A stretch of 64,000 nt of DNA. It comes from CAYUWG01 sp964448285. GTDB taxonomy: Bacteria; Bacteroidota; Ignavibacteria; SZUA-365. Positions 17,099-26,111 of the stretch are shown here, piece after piece (the stretch's first letter is position 1; every line of letters begins with the position of its first letter). The position numbers and the translations under genes are program-made. Location of the stretch: NCBI GenBank assembly GCA_964448285.1, contig CAYUWG010000004.1, forward strand, positions 1-64,000. Direction: 5' to 3'. The notes beneath the pieces were generated by a model, which searched no databases, had not been told where the DNA came from, and was given only the letters and a program-made list of their open reading frames with translations.

Positions 17099-18430
17099 AT
17101 GACTGTAACACCGAGATGGAGCTTGACTCTTGCCATCATCTTCACGCTCACTTCCGATGTTTTTTCTCAAGGAGTTCCGCAAAAGCTCACACTCAGGGAA
17201 TGCATCACTCTTGGCCTTGAGAAGAATGCCGACGTGCTTCGCAGCAAGTATGAAATCGATCGTGCCGGGTCCTTTAAAACTATGGCAACCGGCCAATACC
17301 TTCCTGATCTCCGTGTAAGTGCAAGCTGGACCCGGACCGACCAGGATTTGATTCGCTTCCGTGCGAACGATCTGGTTCGCTCAAGAAATTCTTACAGCTA
17401 CTCTGTGACGTCATCGCTCACGCTCTTCGATGGATTCAGCATGTTCCGGAATTCCGACCGCAGTGTTTTGAACTTCGAAGCATCCGAGCAGAGCCATAAA
17501 CGACGCGAGGAGATGCTTGTATATTCGATTCAACAGGGATTTTACAACGTCCTTCGCTTGCAGCAATTAGTGAAGGTGAACGAAGGGAACCTTGAGCGGA
17601 GCAGACAGCAACTTTCGCGCATTCAGGAAATGAACGCGGTCGGAGCGGTTGCACTTGCGGACGTTTACCGCCAGCAGGTACAATTGGGTCGTGATGAACT
17701 GACGCTCCTCCAATCCCAAAACGATTACCAGAACGCGCTTATCGATTTTCAGATTCTCATGGGACTTAGCGCAGACATGCAGATCGAGGTCGTTGCGAAC
17801 GACGAGATTGAACCGATCAAGCAACAAGATATTCTCGCTAACAGAGCTGGCATGGATGATTACTCTGTTCTCGTTCAACAAGCATTAACAAACCGCGCGG
17901 ATTTCAAGCAGGCTGATTTGAACGTTCAGAGCGCGATGAAATCTGTTTCGATTGCTCGCGCCGCACATTGGCCAACCGCACAAGCTTACGCTGATTATAG
18001 TTGGAATAACATCGAACTGAAAGACATCAATGAGTACGATCGCCTCTCGTACGGCGTACAGGTATCTCTGCCGGTGTTCAATCGATTTCAGACCAGCACC
18101 ACAGTAGAACGTTCTGAGATCGACAAGATCAATGCGGAAATATCGAAGGATGAACTCTCGCGAGCCATCGCCGCTGATATTCAAAAGGCAATGAACACGC
18201 TTGCCGCAGCGGAGAAAAACGTCGAGATCAGCCAGAGGACGCTTCGTTCAGCACAAGAAGATCAACGTATCGCGAGTGAGCGTTATAATCTTGGCGCAGG
18301 AACACTTCTCGATCTCATCACCGCGAACGTAAACCTGACTGCCGCTGAAAGCGATATCATCAATGCATCGTTCAATTACCGTATCGCACTGAAGCTCCTC
18401 GATTACCAGATCGGGAAATTGTCGTACTAA
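17099..18430 (+). CDS. TolC-family outer-membrane efflux protein
   Basis: The 443-residue protein forms the outer-membrane/periplasmic exit duct of the adjacent exporter. It has a signal peptide (MTVTPRWSLTLAIIFTLTS), then two OEP repeats with long helices. The first opens KLTLRECITLGLEKNADVL. The second has the typical SERYNLGAGTLLDLITANVNLTAAESD segment near the end. The ATG at 17099 has TAGGAGC 10 bases upstream; a TTG 45 bases earlier is less likely. The next four genes complete the transport system with short spacers. Confidence 0.9.
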   Translation: MTVTPRWSLTLAIIFTLTSDVFSQGVPQKLTLRECITLGLEKNADVLRSKYEIDRAGSFKTMATGQYLPDLRVSASWTRTDQDLIRFRANDLVRSRNSYSYSVTSSLTLFDGFSMFRNSDRSVLNFEASEQSHKRREEMLVYSIQQGFYNVLRLQQLVKVNEGNLERSRQQLSRIQEMNAVGAVALADVYRQQVQLGRDELTLLQSQNDYQNALIDFQILMGLSADMQIEVVANDEIEPIKQQDILANRAGMDDYSVLVQQALTNRADFKQADLNVQSAMKSVSIARAAHWPTAQAYADYSWNNIELKDINEYDRLSYGVQVSLPVFNRFQTSTTVERSEIDKINAEISKDELSRAIAADIQKAMNTLAAAEKNVEISQRTLRSAQEDQRIASERYNLGAGTLLDLITANVNLTAAESDIINASFNYRIALKLLDYQIGKLSY

Positions 18431-18461
18431 ACTTTTTCGAAGAAAACGGAGACAAGACATC

Positions 18462-19754
18462 ATGGCAACGAAGAATGCCAATAAAAAGAAGAGGAAGATT
18501 ATCATCTTTTCTGCCTTAGGCGCACTCATCGTCATCCTTGTGACAATCGTGATCCTCGGTGGAAGCCGTGAGAACATCATTACGGTACAGACGGAAAAAG
18601 TCAAACGGATGACGATCACACAAGTGGTGGAAGCGACCGGTAAAATCGAGCCGCAAACTCAGGTGAAAATCAACGCGGAAGTGTCTGGTGAAATCATTCA
18701 GCTTCCGGTAAAGGAAGGCGACCGTGTTAAAAAGGGCCAACTTCTCTGTCGTATCAAGCCGGACACATACATCGCAGACCGCGAACAAACAGTGGCAAAT
18801 CTCAATCGCGCAAAAGCATTCCTCGTCCAACGTGAATCGGATCTGAATCGTATTGAGCGTGAGTATAGCCGACAAAAGGAGCTCTTCGCAAAAGGACTGA
18901 TATCTGAATCCGACCTTGAGATGATCAAGAGTAGTTTCGAGGTCGCCAAGGCGAACGTCGATGCCGCGAAGTTCGAAGTCGAAAACTCGCGCGCAATGTT
19001 GGACCGTTCTACCGAGAACCTGAACAAGACTTCGATCTACTCACCGATCGACGGTGTAGTCAGTCAACTCATTTCAAAACTCGGCGAAAGAGTCTCCGGA
19101 TCGAGTTTCATGCAAGGCACAGAGATCATGACGGTTAGCGATCTTTCCATTATGGAAGCTCGGGTTGAAGTCAACGAGAACGACGTTGTCCTTATCAGTC
19201 TGAATGACACTGCGCGCGTCGAAGTCGATGCGTATCCTGACAGGACGTTCAACGCGGTCGTTTATCAAATCGCGAACACGGCAAAGACGAAAGGATTAGG
19301 CACACAGGAAGAAGTCACGAATTTCGAAGTACGACTGTTGCTCCTCGATAAGTCAGTGGAGTTCAGGCCAGGAATGTCATCGTCGGCGAAGATCGAAACC
19401 GATACGAAAGCCAATGTCCTGACTGTCCCGTTACAAAGCGTTACGACACGAGAAAAGAAAATGAAAATGGAGGAAGGCAAAGAGGAAGAATCCGAAGAGG
19501 GTCAGTATGCTCTGGCCGAAAAGAAAACGGAAAAGAAAAAACCCGATGAAGTCGTGTTTGTCGTGCAAAGCAATCTTGCAAGGAAGAAGGTTGTTAAGAC
19601 GGGAATCAGCAGCGACTATTACATCGAAGTTCTCGAAGGCGTCGCTGAAGGCGAGGAAGTCGTAAAAGGAAGTTATCGCGCAGTGAGCCGGGAGCTTGAA
19701 GACAGCACACGAGTTCGTATCGAGAACAAAAAAGAAATACAAAAGCCGTCCTGA
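18462..19754 (+). CDS. Periplasmic adaptor (HlyD/MacA family membrane fusion protein)
   Basis: The 430-residue adaptor connects the inner-membrane permeases to the TolC-like duct. It has a lysine-rich start and one membrane anchor (about 12-32). A lipoyl half-motif with GEIIQLPVKEGDRVKKGQLL follows, then a helical hairpin (about 100-190) and the second lipoyl half (SIYSPIDGVVSQL). Beta-barrel and membrane-proximal domains complete it. An unusually acidic/lysine-rich low-complexity insert (about 326-362, rich in E and K) interrupts the membrane-proximal domain. It starts 31 bp after tolC and its stop lies 2 bp before the ATPase gene. Confidence 0.9.
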   Translation: MATKNANKKKRKIIIFSALGALIVILVTIVILGGSRENIITVQTEKVKRMTITQVVEATGKIEPQTQVKINAEVSGEIIQLPVKEGDRVKKGQLLCRIKPDTYIADREQTVANLNRAKAFLVQRESDLNRIEREYSRQKELFAKGLISESDLEMIKSSFEVAKANVDAAKFEVENSRAMLDRSTENLNKTSIYSPIDGVVSQLISKLGERVSGSSFMQGTEIMTVSDLSIMEARVEVNENDVVLISLNDTARVEVDAYPDRTFNAVVYQIANTAKTKGLGTQEEVTNFEVRLLLLDKSVEFRPGMSSSAKIETDTKANVLTVPLQSVTTREKKMKMEEGKEEESEEGQYALAEKKTEKKKPDEVVFVVQSNLARKKVVKTGISSDYYIEVLEGVAEGEEVVKGSYRAVSRELEDSTRVRIENKKEIQKPS

Positions 19755-19756
19755 CC

Positions 19757-20458
19757 ATGCCGCTCATTCACATCCGAAACGTGACGAAAACGTACGATAT
19801 GGGCGCAGAGCTTGTCCACGCTCTCCGAAGTGTTTCTGTCGATATCGAGAAGAACGAATACGTCGCGATCATGGGACCTTCAGGTTCCGGTAAATCCACA
19901 CTTATGAACATCATCGGTTGCCTTGATACACCAACCTCGGGACTCTATCAGTTCGCAGGGGAGAATGTCAGCGACATGGATGATAACGAGTTGGCTGAGA
20001 TTCGCAACAAGCAAATCGGTTTCGTCTTCCAGACGTTTAACCTGCTTGCGCGCTCAACGGCATTGCACAACGTAGAACTCCCTCTCATTTACGCCGGAGC
20101 CAATTCGGTCGAAAGAAGACAACGTGCTGAGCAGGCACTCATAGCCGTCGGACTCGGTGATCGCATGGCCCATAAGCCAAACGAGCTTTCAGGCGGACAG
20201 CGGCAGCGCGTTGCAATTGCCCGTGCGCTGGTCAATAATCCTTCGATCATCCTTGCCGACGAACCGACGGGAAATCTCGATTCGAAAACGGGAATGGAAA
20301 TCATGCAGTTGTTATCGGATTTGCATCTCGCGGGAAATACGATCATCCTCGTTACGCACGAAGAAGATATCGCCACTCATGCGAATCGCGTGATACGCTT
20401 GTTCGATGGAGAGATCGCCAGCGACGTTCATGTCGAATCTCTAAATGTTACAGCGTAA
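19757..20458 (+). CDS. ABC transporter ATP-binding protein (MacB/LolD type)
   Basis: The 233-residue ATPase powers the tripartite exporter. Walker A is GPSGSGKST, the Q-loop lies in GFVFQTFNLLARSTA, the signature is LSGGQRQRVAIARAL, and Walker B is IILADEPTGNLDS. The switch His is in ILVTHEEDIA. The family (LolD/MacB/FtsE-like) works with FtsX-type permeases, which follow directly. In classical MacB the ATPase is fused to the permease; here it is separate. Confidence 0.95.
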   Translation: MPLIHIRNVTKTYDMGAELVHALRSVSVDIEKNEYVAIMGPSGSGKSTLMNIIGCLDTPTSGLYQFAGENVSDMDDNELAEIRNKQIGFVFQTFNLLARSTALHNVELPLIYAGANSVERRQRAEQALIAVGLGDRMAHKPNELSGGQRQRVAIARALVNNPSIILADEPTGNLDSKTGMEIMQLLSDLHLAGNTIILVTHEEDIATHANRVIRLFDGEIASDVHVESLNVTA

Positions 20459-20478
20459 GCATTTTGAAGAGATAAATC

Positions 20479-21705
20479 ATGTTTCGTCTGTTTGAATTGA
20501 AAGAAGGATTGCGGATTGCGTTTACTGCTATTGCCGCAAATAAACTTCGTTCTGTTCTCACGACGTTAGGAATCGTTATCGGCATCGTGGTGGTCACGCT
20601 TATGGCCACCGTCATCGAAGGATTGAGTCTCTCGCTCAACTCGAGTATTCAGGCTCTCGGAACGGACGTGTACTATGTCAGCAAGTGGGATTGGTTTGGA
20701 GGGCAGTGGTGGAGATACAGAAACAGGCGAGACATCACGCTTGCCGAAGCGCAGACGCTTCATGACAGATTGGATCGCGCAGTCGCAGTTGTCCCCGTCG
20801 GATCATCGTGGCAAAAAACGTTTCAGTACCGGAATCGTTCAGTGAAGGGGATGGTGAACGGTACGATTGCAGAGTACATCAATACATCGGGCGTTGTCCC
20901 GCAACAAGGAAGGTTCTTCAATGAGCTTGAGAGCGAAAGCAGCAGACCGGTCTGTGTTATAGGTTACTCCGTAGCCGATTATTTATTTCAGCGCGAAGAT
21001 CCCATTGGAAAATTCATCAAGATCAGCGGCTATAACTATCGTGTCATCGGAGTGTTTGAAAAGGAAGGTGATTTCCTTGGACAGTCCACGTTCAGCAAGG
21101 ATAGCCAGGTATTCATTCCGCTGTTCAACTTCTTGAAGCTCTTTGGCGATAATCGCAGTCTCGATATCCATGTGAAGATGGATCCTGCAATCAATAAGGA
21201 GGATGCTAAAGAAGAACTCACCGGCGTGTTTCGTCAGGTACGGAGAATCAAGCCGGGTGAGGAAAATGATTTTGGAGTGAACACGCAAGACTTTCTCAGC
21301 GAGATTTTCGATCAGGTCGTCGGCACCATCGGTATCGTCGGCTTCATTATCACATCGCTTTCACTTCTCGTCGGTGGAGTCGGAATCATGAACATCATGT
21401 TCGTCTCCGTCAAGGAACGAACGAAGGAGATTGGAACACGAAAAGCGATCGGTGCGAAGCGGCGCTCGATTCTCATTCAGTTCCTTATCGAAGCGGCGAC
21501 GATATGCTTGCTCGGTGGCCTGATCGGACTCGCCGTGAGCTACCCATTGAGCCTTATCATCGATCAATTCCTTCCGTCATCCATGCCGCTGTGGGTAGTC
21601 GGTCTTTCTCTCACGATATCGATTTCGGTGGGTCTAATTTCAGGAATCGTTCCGGCGTACACCGCTGCGAAAATGGATCCTGTCGAAGCATTGAGGTATG
21701 AGTAA
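20479..21705 (+). CDS. FtsX/MacB-type ABC permease, first copy
   Basis: This 408-residue permease has an N-terminal membrane helix (ANKLRSVLTTLGIVIGIVVV), then a large periplasmic MacB-PCD domain. Three C-terminal helices belong to the FtsX domain (GGVGIMNIMFVSVKERTKEIGTRKAIGA is the coupling signature). It lies 20 bp after the ATPase gene, and its stop overlaps the next permease start by one base (TAATG). Together with the second permease it probably forms a heterodimer. The substrate is not deducible. Confidence 0.9.
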   Translation: MFRLFELKEGLRIAFTAIAANKLRSVLTTLGIVIGIVVVTLMATVIEGLSLSLNSSIQALGTDVYYVSKWDWFGGQWWRYRNRRDITLAEAQTLHDRLDRAVAVVPVGSSWQKTFQYRNRSVKGMVNGTIAEYINTSGVVPQQGRFFNELESESSRPVCVIGYSVADYLFQREDPIGKFIKISGYNYRVIGVFEKEGDFLGQSTFSKDSQVFIPLFNFLKLFGDNRSLDIHVKMDPAINKEDAKEELTGVFRQVRRIKPGEENDFGVNTQDFLSEIFDQVVGTIGIVGFIITSLSLLVGGVGIMNIMFVSVKERTKEIGTRKAIGAKRRSILIQFLIEAATICLLGGLIGLAVSYPLSLIIDQFLPSSMPLWVVGLSLTISISVGLISGIVPAYTAAKMDPVEALRYE

Positions 21706-22949
21706 TGACACGCTTACGAATGCTCGTTGCGGAAAGCGTCAGTACTGCTCTCGGAACGATCCGGGCGAATAAACTCCGAGCATTCCTTACGCTCCTGAGT
21801 ATATCGATAGGTGTCTTTTCGATTATCTCGGTGATGACATCGCTCGGTGCGTTGCAAAGTTCTATCGAATCAGGACTAAGCCAGCTTGGAGCGAATACAT
21901 TTCAGGTGCAGAAGTATCCTAACAACCATGGAGGCGGCCCGGGCTGGCGGGAACGATTCCGTAACCGCAAGGACCTGACGTATCAGGAAGGACTCGCCGT
22001 TGTCGAAAAGACCGGTGGGGCAAAACATGTCGGTCTCGAAGTGTGGAAGTTTGGCGTCGATGTCTCATGGAAAAACGTGCGAACCGATCCGAACATTTCC
22101 ATTGCAGGCGAATCACCGGACGGTTTGCCGACGAATCAGTGGGAAGTCGAGTTCGGTAGAGGTCTCAGTCAATCAGACCTCGATTTGACAAGGCACGTTG
22201 TCGTGTTGGGTAGTGATCTCGTAGAACTCCTTTTCCCACCGAACATCAATCCCATCGGTGAGAAAGTTCGTATGATGGGAAAAACGTACTCGGTCATCGG
22301 TACGCTGAAAGCGCGCGGTGGAATGTTTGGCAACCAGGATCGATACTTCATCATCCCGATCACAACCTTCTTCGAAAACTTTGGCAAGAGCAGAAGCATT
22401 CACATCATGGTTCAGTCGCGCACGCGAGAGAATTTCGAATCAACGATGGATGAAGTCATCGGTATTCTTCGCGCAGCGAGAAACGTTCCTGCCGGAGAGG
22501 AAAACGATTTCGCGATTTTCTCGAATGAATCGCTTATCAAAGAGTTCAACGAAGTTACCGCAAGTGTGAAGCTTGGGACGCTTGCAATTGCCGGCGTTGC
22601 GTTGCTCGCCGCAGGGATCGGCATTATGAATATCATGCTCGTGTCCGTGACGGAGAGAACACGTGAGATTGGAATTCGAAAAGCGGTCGGTGCGAACAGG
22701 AAGAACATCGTATCGCAGTTCCTTAGCGAAGCTGTCATCATCTCCGTGTTTGGTGGCATCATCGGTATTGCTTTTGGACTCTTAGCGGGCAACATCATGG
22801 CCTTCATGCTTGATATTCCGGGAATCGTTCAACCGGGATGGGTTATCTTCGGACTCGTTACGTGCACCGTCATAGGAATTCTTTTCGGGACGTATCCTGC
22901 GTGGAAGGCTTCCAATCTCGATCCGATCGAAGCGCTTCGTTTCGAATAA
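21705..22949 (+). CDS. FtsX/MacB-type ABC permease, second copy
   Basis: This 414-residue paralogue of the preceding gene has the same layout. The N-terminal helix is in ANKLRAFLTLLSISIGVFSI, then a periplasmic MacB-PCD domain, then the FtsX domain with AAGIGIMNIMLVSVTERTREIGIRKAVGA. Both copies share the FtsX signature but differ clearly in the periplasmic part, which suits a heterodimeric pump. It is the last gene of the exporter operon; 178 bp without a gene follow. Confidence 0.9.
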   Translation: MTRLRMLVAESVSTALGTIRANKLRAFLTLLSISIGVFSIISVMTSLGALQSSIESGLSQLGANTFQVQKYPNNHGGGPGWRERFRNRKDLTYQEGLAVVEKTGGAKHVGLEVWKFGVDVSWKNVRTDPNISIAGESPDGLPTNQWEVEFGRGLSQSDLDLTRHVVVLGSDLVELLFPPNINPIGEKVRMMGKTYSVIGTLKARGGMFGNQDRYFIIPITTFFENFGKSRSIHIMVQSRTRENFESTMDEVIGILRAARNVPAGEENDFAIFSNESLIKEFNEVTASVKLGTLAIAGVALLAAGIGIMNIMLVSVTERTREIGIRKAVGANRKNIVSQFLSEAVIISVFGGIIGIAFGLLAGNIMAFMLDIPGIVQPGWVIFGLVTCTVIGILFGTYPAWKASNLDPIEALRFE

Positions 22950-23127
22950 GCACGCGATACTTCGATTCATCTTTTCAACTCCTCTTTCTCACTTTTGAAC
23001 TCAAAGCCAATTCCTTTCTGCACGGATAATAAAACTGCTTCGGCCTGAAAGCCGTTTCGCTTTCATGGAATGGGTCGATAAATTCTCCTCGGTGAGTTAT
23101 GCGTGACCTGAACGATCATCGACCTCT

Positions 23128-24636
23128 GTGAAAAAAGAAATTCATTCCGTTCTCATTGCCAATCGCGGCGAGATTGCCGTTCGCATCATTCGAGCGTGCA
23201 AGGAAATGGGAATACGGACGGTTGCAGTCTATTCCGCTCCTGATGCAACAGCCTTGCACTCAAAGCTTGCCGATGATGCGTATACGATCGGTCCAGCCGA
23301 ATCGAGACTCAGCTATCTTCGTCAGGATGCCATCATCGAAACCGCACTTGCTGCGGGTTGCGATGCCATTCATCCCGGTTACGGCTTTCTTTCCGAGAAC
23401 GCTTCCTTTGCCGATGCCGTCGAACGAGCCGGTTTGATCTTTATCGGCCCGCCGGCTTCAGCGATACGCGCCATGGGTGATAAAACATCTGCCCGAAAGC
23501 TTATGAAAGAAAAAGGCGTCCCCGTCGTACCGGGAACCGAGGATGCCCTGACAGACAACGACGAGGCGATTCGGATTGCAAACACGATCGGTTATCCTGT
23601 GCTTTTGAAGGCTGCGGCAGGAGGCGGTGGAAAAGGAATGCGCGTTGTCGAACAGGAAGATGATCTTCTGCGTGCGTTGGAATCCGCGCGAAACGAAGCG
23701 CGACAAGCATTCGGTGATGACCGCGTGTACATTGAGAAGTTCGTCGTCAAGCCACGTCACATCGAGTTTCAGATTTTCGCCGATCACTTCGGAAACGTTG
23801 TTCACTTAGGCGAGCGAGAGTGCTCTATTCAACGACGCCACCAGAAAGTCATCGAGGAATCCCCGTCTGCCATCATGAGTACGGATCTGCGCGACAGAAT
23901 GGGGAAGTCTGCAGTGATGGCGGCAGCGGCATGTGGATATGTCAACGCGGGAACGATCGAATTTCTCGTCGATGAGCATCGGAACTACTTCTTTCTTGAA
24001 ATGAATACCCGGCTGCAGGTTGAGCACCCTGTGACGGAAATGGTTACGGGAATCGACATGGTGAAGCTCCAATTGCGGATTGCAATGGGAGAAAAAATCC
24101 CTTTCACGCAGGAGCAAGTCGCATTTCGCGGTCATGCAATCGAAGCGCGTCTTTGTGCCGAGGATGTTCGAAACAACTTCTTCCCATCGACAGGAAAAAT
24201 CCTCGCCTACAAGCCAAGCCAGGGATACGGTATCCGTGAAGATTCCGGGATTGAAACCGGTTCTGAGATCAGCATTCACTACGATCCGCTTTTCGCGAAA
24301 CTCGTAGCTTGGGGTATGGACAGGAATGATGCTATCGCGAAAATGCGCAGGGCACTCGATGAATATCGTGTCATCGGCATTGAAACGACCGTACCGTTTT
24401 GCCGCTTCGTCATGGATCATCCAAAATTCATCGAGGGGGATTTCCAGATTGATTTCATCGCACGGCATTTTTCGGCAGACAAGCTTCCCGAACATTCTGA
24501 AGAGCTTCTGTACGCAGCTATGGTTGCTGCAATACTTCTCACAGAAGACAGGCAACGACGCAGTTCAAATGGAACGTTGAGCGATGTGCCGGTACGACAG
24601 TCGAACTGGCTCATTCAAGGGAGATTGCGCTCATGA
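23128..24636 (+). CDS. Biotin carboxylase subunit of an acyl-CoA carboxylase
   Basis: It carboxylates biotin on the carrier protein, using ATP and bicarbonate. The 502-residue product has the classical order. The preATP-grasp domain is SVLIANRGEIAVRIIRACKE and the ATP loop is GGGGKGMR. Active-site segments are ERECSIQRRHQKVIEE and EMNTRLQVEHPVTEMVTG, and a C-terminal lid follows. The start is GTG at 23128. The C-terminus is about 50 residues longer than E. coli AccC, as in propionyl- or methylcrotonyl-CoA carboxylases. The BCCP gene overlaps (ATGA). No carboxyltransferase gene lies nearby, so the acyl-CoA substrate is open. Confidence 0.92.
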   Translation: MKKEIHSVLIANRGEIAVRIIRACKEMGIRTVAVYSAPDATALHSKLADDAYTIGPAESRLSYLRQDAIIETALAAGCDAIHPGYGFLSENASFADAVERAGLIFIGPPASAIRAMGDKTSARKLMKEKGVPVVPGTEDALTDNDEAIRIANTIGYPVLLKAAAGGGGKGMRVVEQEDDLLRALESARNEARQAFGDDRVYIEKFVVKPRHIEFQIFADHFGNVVHLGERECSIQRRHQKVIEESPSAIMSTDLRDRMGKSAVMAAAACGYVNAGTIEFLVDEHRNYFFLEMNTRLQVEHPVTEMVTGIDMVKLQLRIAMGEKIPFTQEQVAFRGHAIEARLCAEDVRNNFFPSTGKILAYKPSQGYGIREDSGIETGSEISIHYDPLFAKLVAWGMDRNDAIAKMRRALDEYRVIGIETTVPFCRFVMDHPKFIEGDFQIDFIARHFSADKLPEHSEELLYAAMVAAILLTEDRQRRSSNGTLSDVPVRQSNWLIQGRLRS

Positions 24637-25136
24637 AAAGGTATTTCGTTCAGCTTGCAAATCGGGATTTCGAATTATTCCGAGACGCCGACAACATCTC
24701 GATAAACGGAGAGTCTGTACAGCAGAGATTCGAGGCTTTGGAAACAAATCACTATCAGTTGACCATCGGTCGCAAACGATTTGACATCCTCGATTTCGGA
24801 TACGATGCGTCGAGGAATGTCCATCGCATTGCCGTGGATGGAAATCTGATGAACATTGAAATCGATGATGAAAAGTCGCTCTTGCTGAAGGCGATGGCAG
24901 CGAAAACAAGCGGCTCAAGGTCATCCTCCATCATCGCAGCTCCAATGCCGGGACGAATCGTCAAGGTTCTTGTCGAACAAGGAGCAACCGTTGAACACGG
25001 GCAGGGAGTTGTCATTCTTGAAGCAATGAAAATGGAGAACGAACTTCGCGCGCAAACGACGGGAACGGTTCAGCTCGTGAAGGTACAATCAGGACAAACA
25101 GTGGAGAAGGGTGACATTTTGATGGAAATACTTTGA
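24633..25136 (+). CDS. Biotin carboxyl carrier protein
   Basis: The 167-residue carrier presents biotin to the preceding carboxylase. The biotinyl-lysine motif EAMKMENE lies in the C-terminal lipoyl-like domain (about 95-167; APMPGRIVKVLVEQGATVEHGQG). Residues 1-85 form a separate beta-rich N-terminal part, as in carriers of acyl-CoA carboxylases rather than the short fatty-acid-synthesis type. Its start overlaps the stop of the carboxylase gene. The adjacent protein-coding frame ends at 25136, followed by a lipoprotein gene. Confidence 0.92.
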   Translation: MKRYFVQLANRDFELFRDADNISINGESVQQRFEALETNHYQLTIGRKRFDILDFGYDASRNVHRIAVDGNLMNIEIDDEKSLLLKAMAAKTSGSRSSSIIAAPMPGRIVKVLVEQGATVEHGQGVVILEAMKMENELRAQTTGTVQLVKVQSGQTVEKGDILMEIL

Positions 25137-25223
25137 AATCGGAGTTGCTTCTCTGAAGCCACTTTGTTAACATGCTTTGAGGTTTTGACTGAGCTCATTC
25201 ACTTACAAATTCAGGAGTCGTTT

Positions 25224-26015
25224 ATGATAAAATCATTTGTTTCACGGTTACGGTCGCGTGCCATCATCCTCACTCTTCCGTTGGCGTTTTTCGTCGGCTG
25301 CAGCGACGACGACACAACGAATCCACCCGTCGATGAAGGCATCAAGGAAGACCTTTATCCACTCACCGTGGGAAGACAGATTGTCTATTCCGGTATGCTT
25401 CGCGATAAAACCACCGATGTCAACATCACTGCGACTGCAGCAGTGTATGAAACGAAGTGGACGGTAGCATCCAACACTACACCGACGCCGATTGGCGGCA
25501 CATCGAATCTTGTTATGGATTCGACGCGCGTTCCGACGGGCATCCCGACACCACCAACGATCGTTGTTCCGACACCTCTCTTCGTTAAAAGAGACCCAGC
25601 TACCGGTACCGCTGATATCTCCTTCATGCAAAATATCGGTCCGTTCTTCCGGCGTTTCGGTATTGCCCGGACTGACACACTGCATTGGTTCGACTTGGCG
25701 AAGTTGAGCCAGGGAGTCGGTAAGGAATGGACGGCTTTCGATAATACTTACACCGCTCCAACGGGTGACGTTCGATTGCAAGTCGTCAGCAAGTGGGAAG
25801 CGAAAGAAGACTTGACCGTTGGAGGGCAGACCTTCTCGACATACAAGCTCACAACCACACGTAAAGTCTATCTCGGTGGCTCGACAACCCCGTCAGTCGT
25901 AAGCCCAACTGCGACACTCTGGCTTTCTCCAGGAATCGGCCCTGTTAAAATGATCCTCAATGCTGATGGAGAAAACGTAGGACACTACCGAGAATTCAAG
26001 AGCAAGAATTTTTAA
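25224..26015 (+). CDS. Putative lipoprotein of unknown function
   Basis: The 263-residue product begins MIKSFVSRLRSRAIILTLPL and has a lipobox before Cys26 (FVGC), followed by SDDDTTNPPVDEG. This acidic start after the Cys is typical of lipoproteins in the Bacteroidota group. The ATG at 25224 has AGGAG six bases upstream; an upstream open frame to 25164 lacks one. The mature part is beta-rich, with regular Thr/Pro-rich strands and no cysteine. It ends just before a strong terminator. It may be an extracellular surface lipoprotein paired with the downstream receptor, but the terminator argues for separate transcription. Confidence 0.7.
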   Translation: MIKSFVSRLRSRAIILTLPLAFFVGCSDDDTTNPPVDEGIKEDLYPLTVGRQIVYSGMLRDKTTDVNITATAAVYETKWTVASNTTPTPIGGTSNLVMDSTRVPTGIPTPPTIVVPTPLFVKRDPATGTADISFMQNIGPFFRRFGIARTDTLHWFDLAKLSQGVGKEWTAFDNTYTAPTGDVRLQVVSKWEAKEDLTVGGQTFSTYKLTTTRKVYLGGSTTPSVVSPTATLWLSPGIGPVKMILNADGENVGHYREFKSKNF

Positions 26016-26026
26016 TCACCCTCCCG

Positions 26027-26079
26027 GAATGAACCTTCAAACTCCACACGCGGATGGTTGAAGGTTCATTCTCCTTTTT
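26027..26079 (+). terminator. Rho-independent terminator after the lipoprotein gene
   Basis: The 14-bp perfect stem GAATGAACCTTCAA / TTGAAGGTTCATTC surrounds a 17-base loop and is followed by TCC and five T's. Its position 11 bp after the stop makes the call firm. Confidence 0.88.
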
Positions 26080-26111
26080 ATCTCTCCGTTAAATTTCGCA
26101 AGGAGCCAGTC

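Noticed and set aside
22950..23127. Terminator after the exporter operon (CGGC-CTGAAA-GCCG followed by TTTCG)
   Set aside because: The stem is only 4 bp and the tail is short; not convincing.
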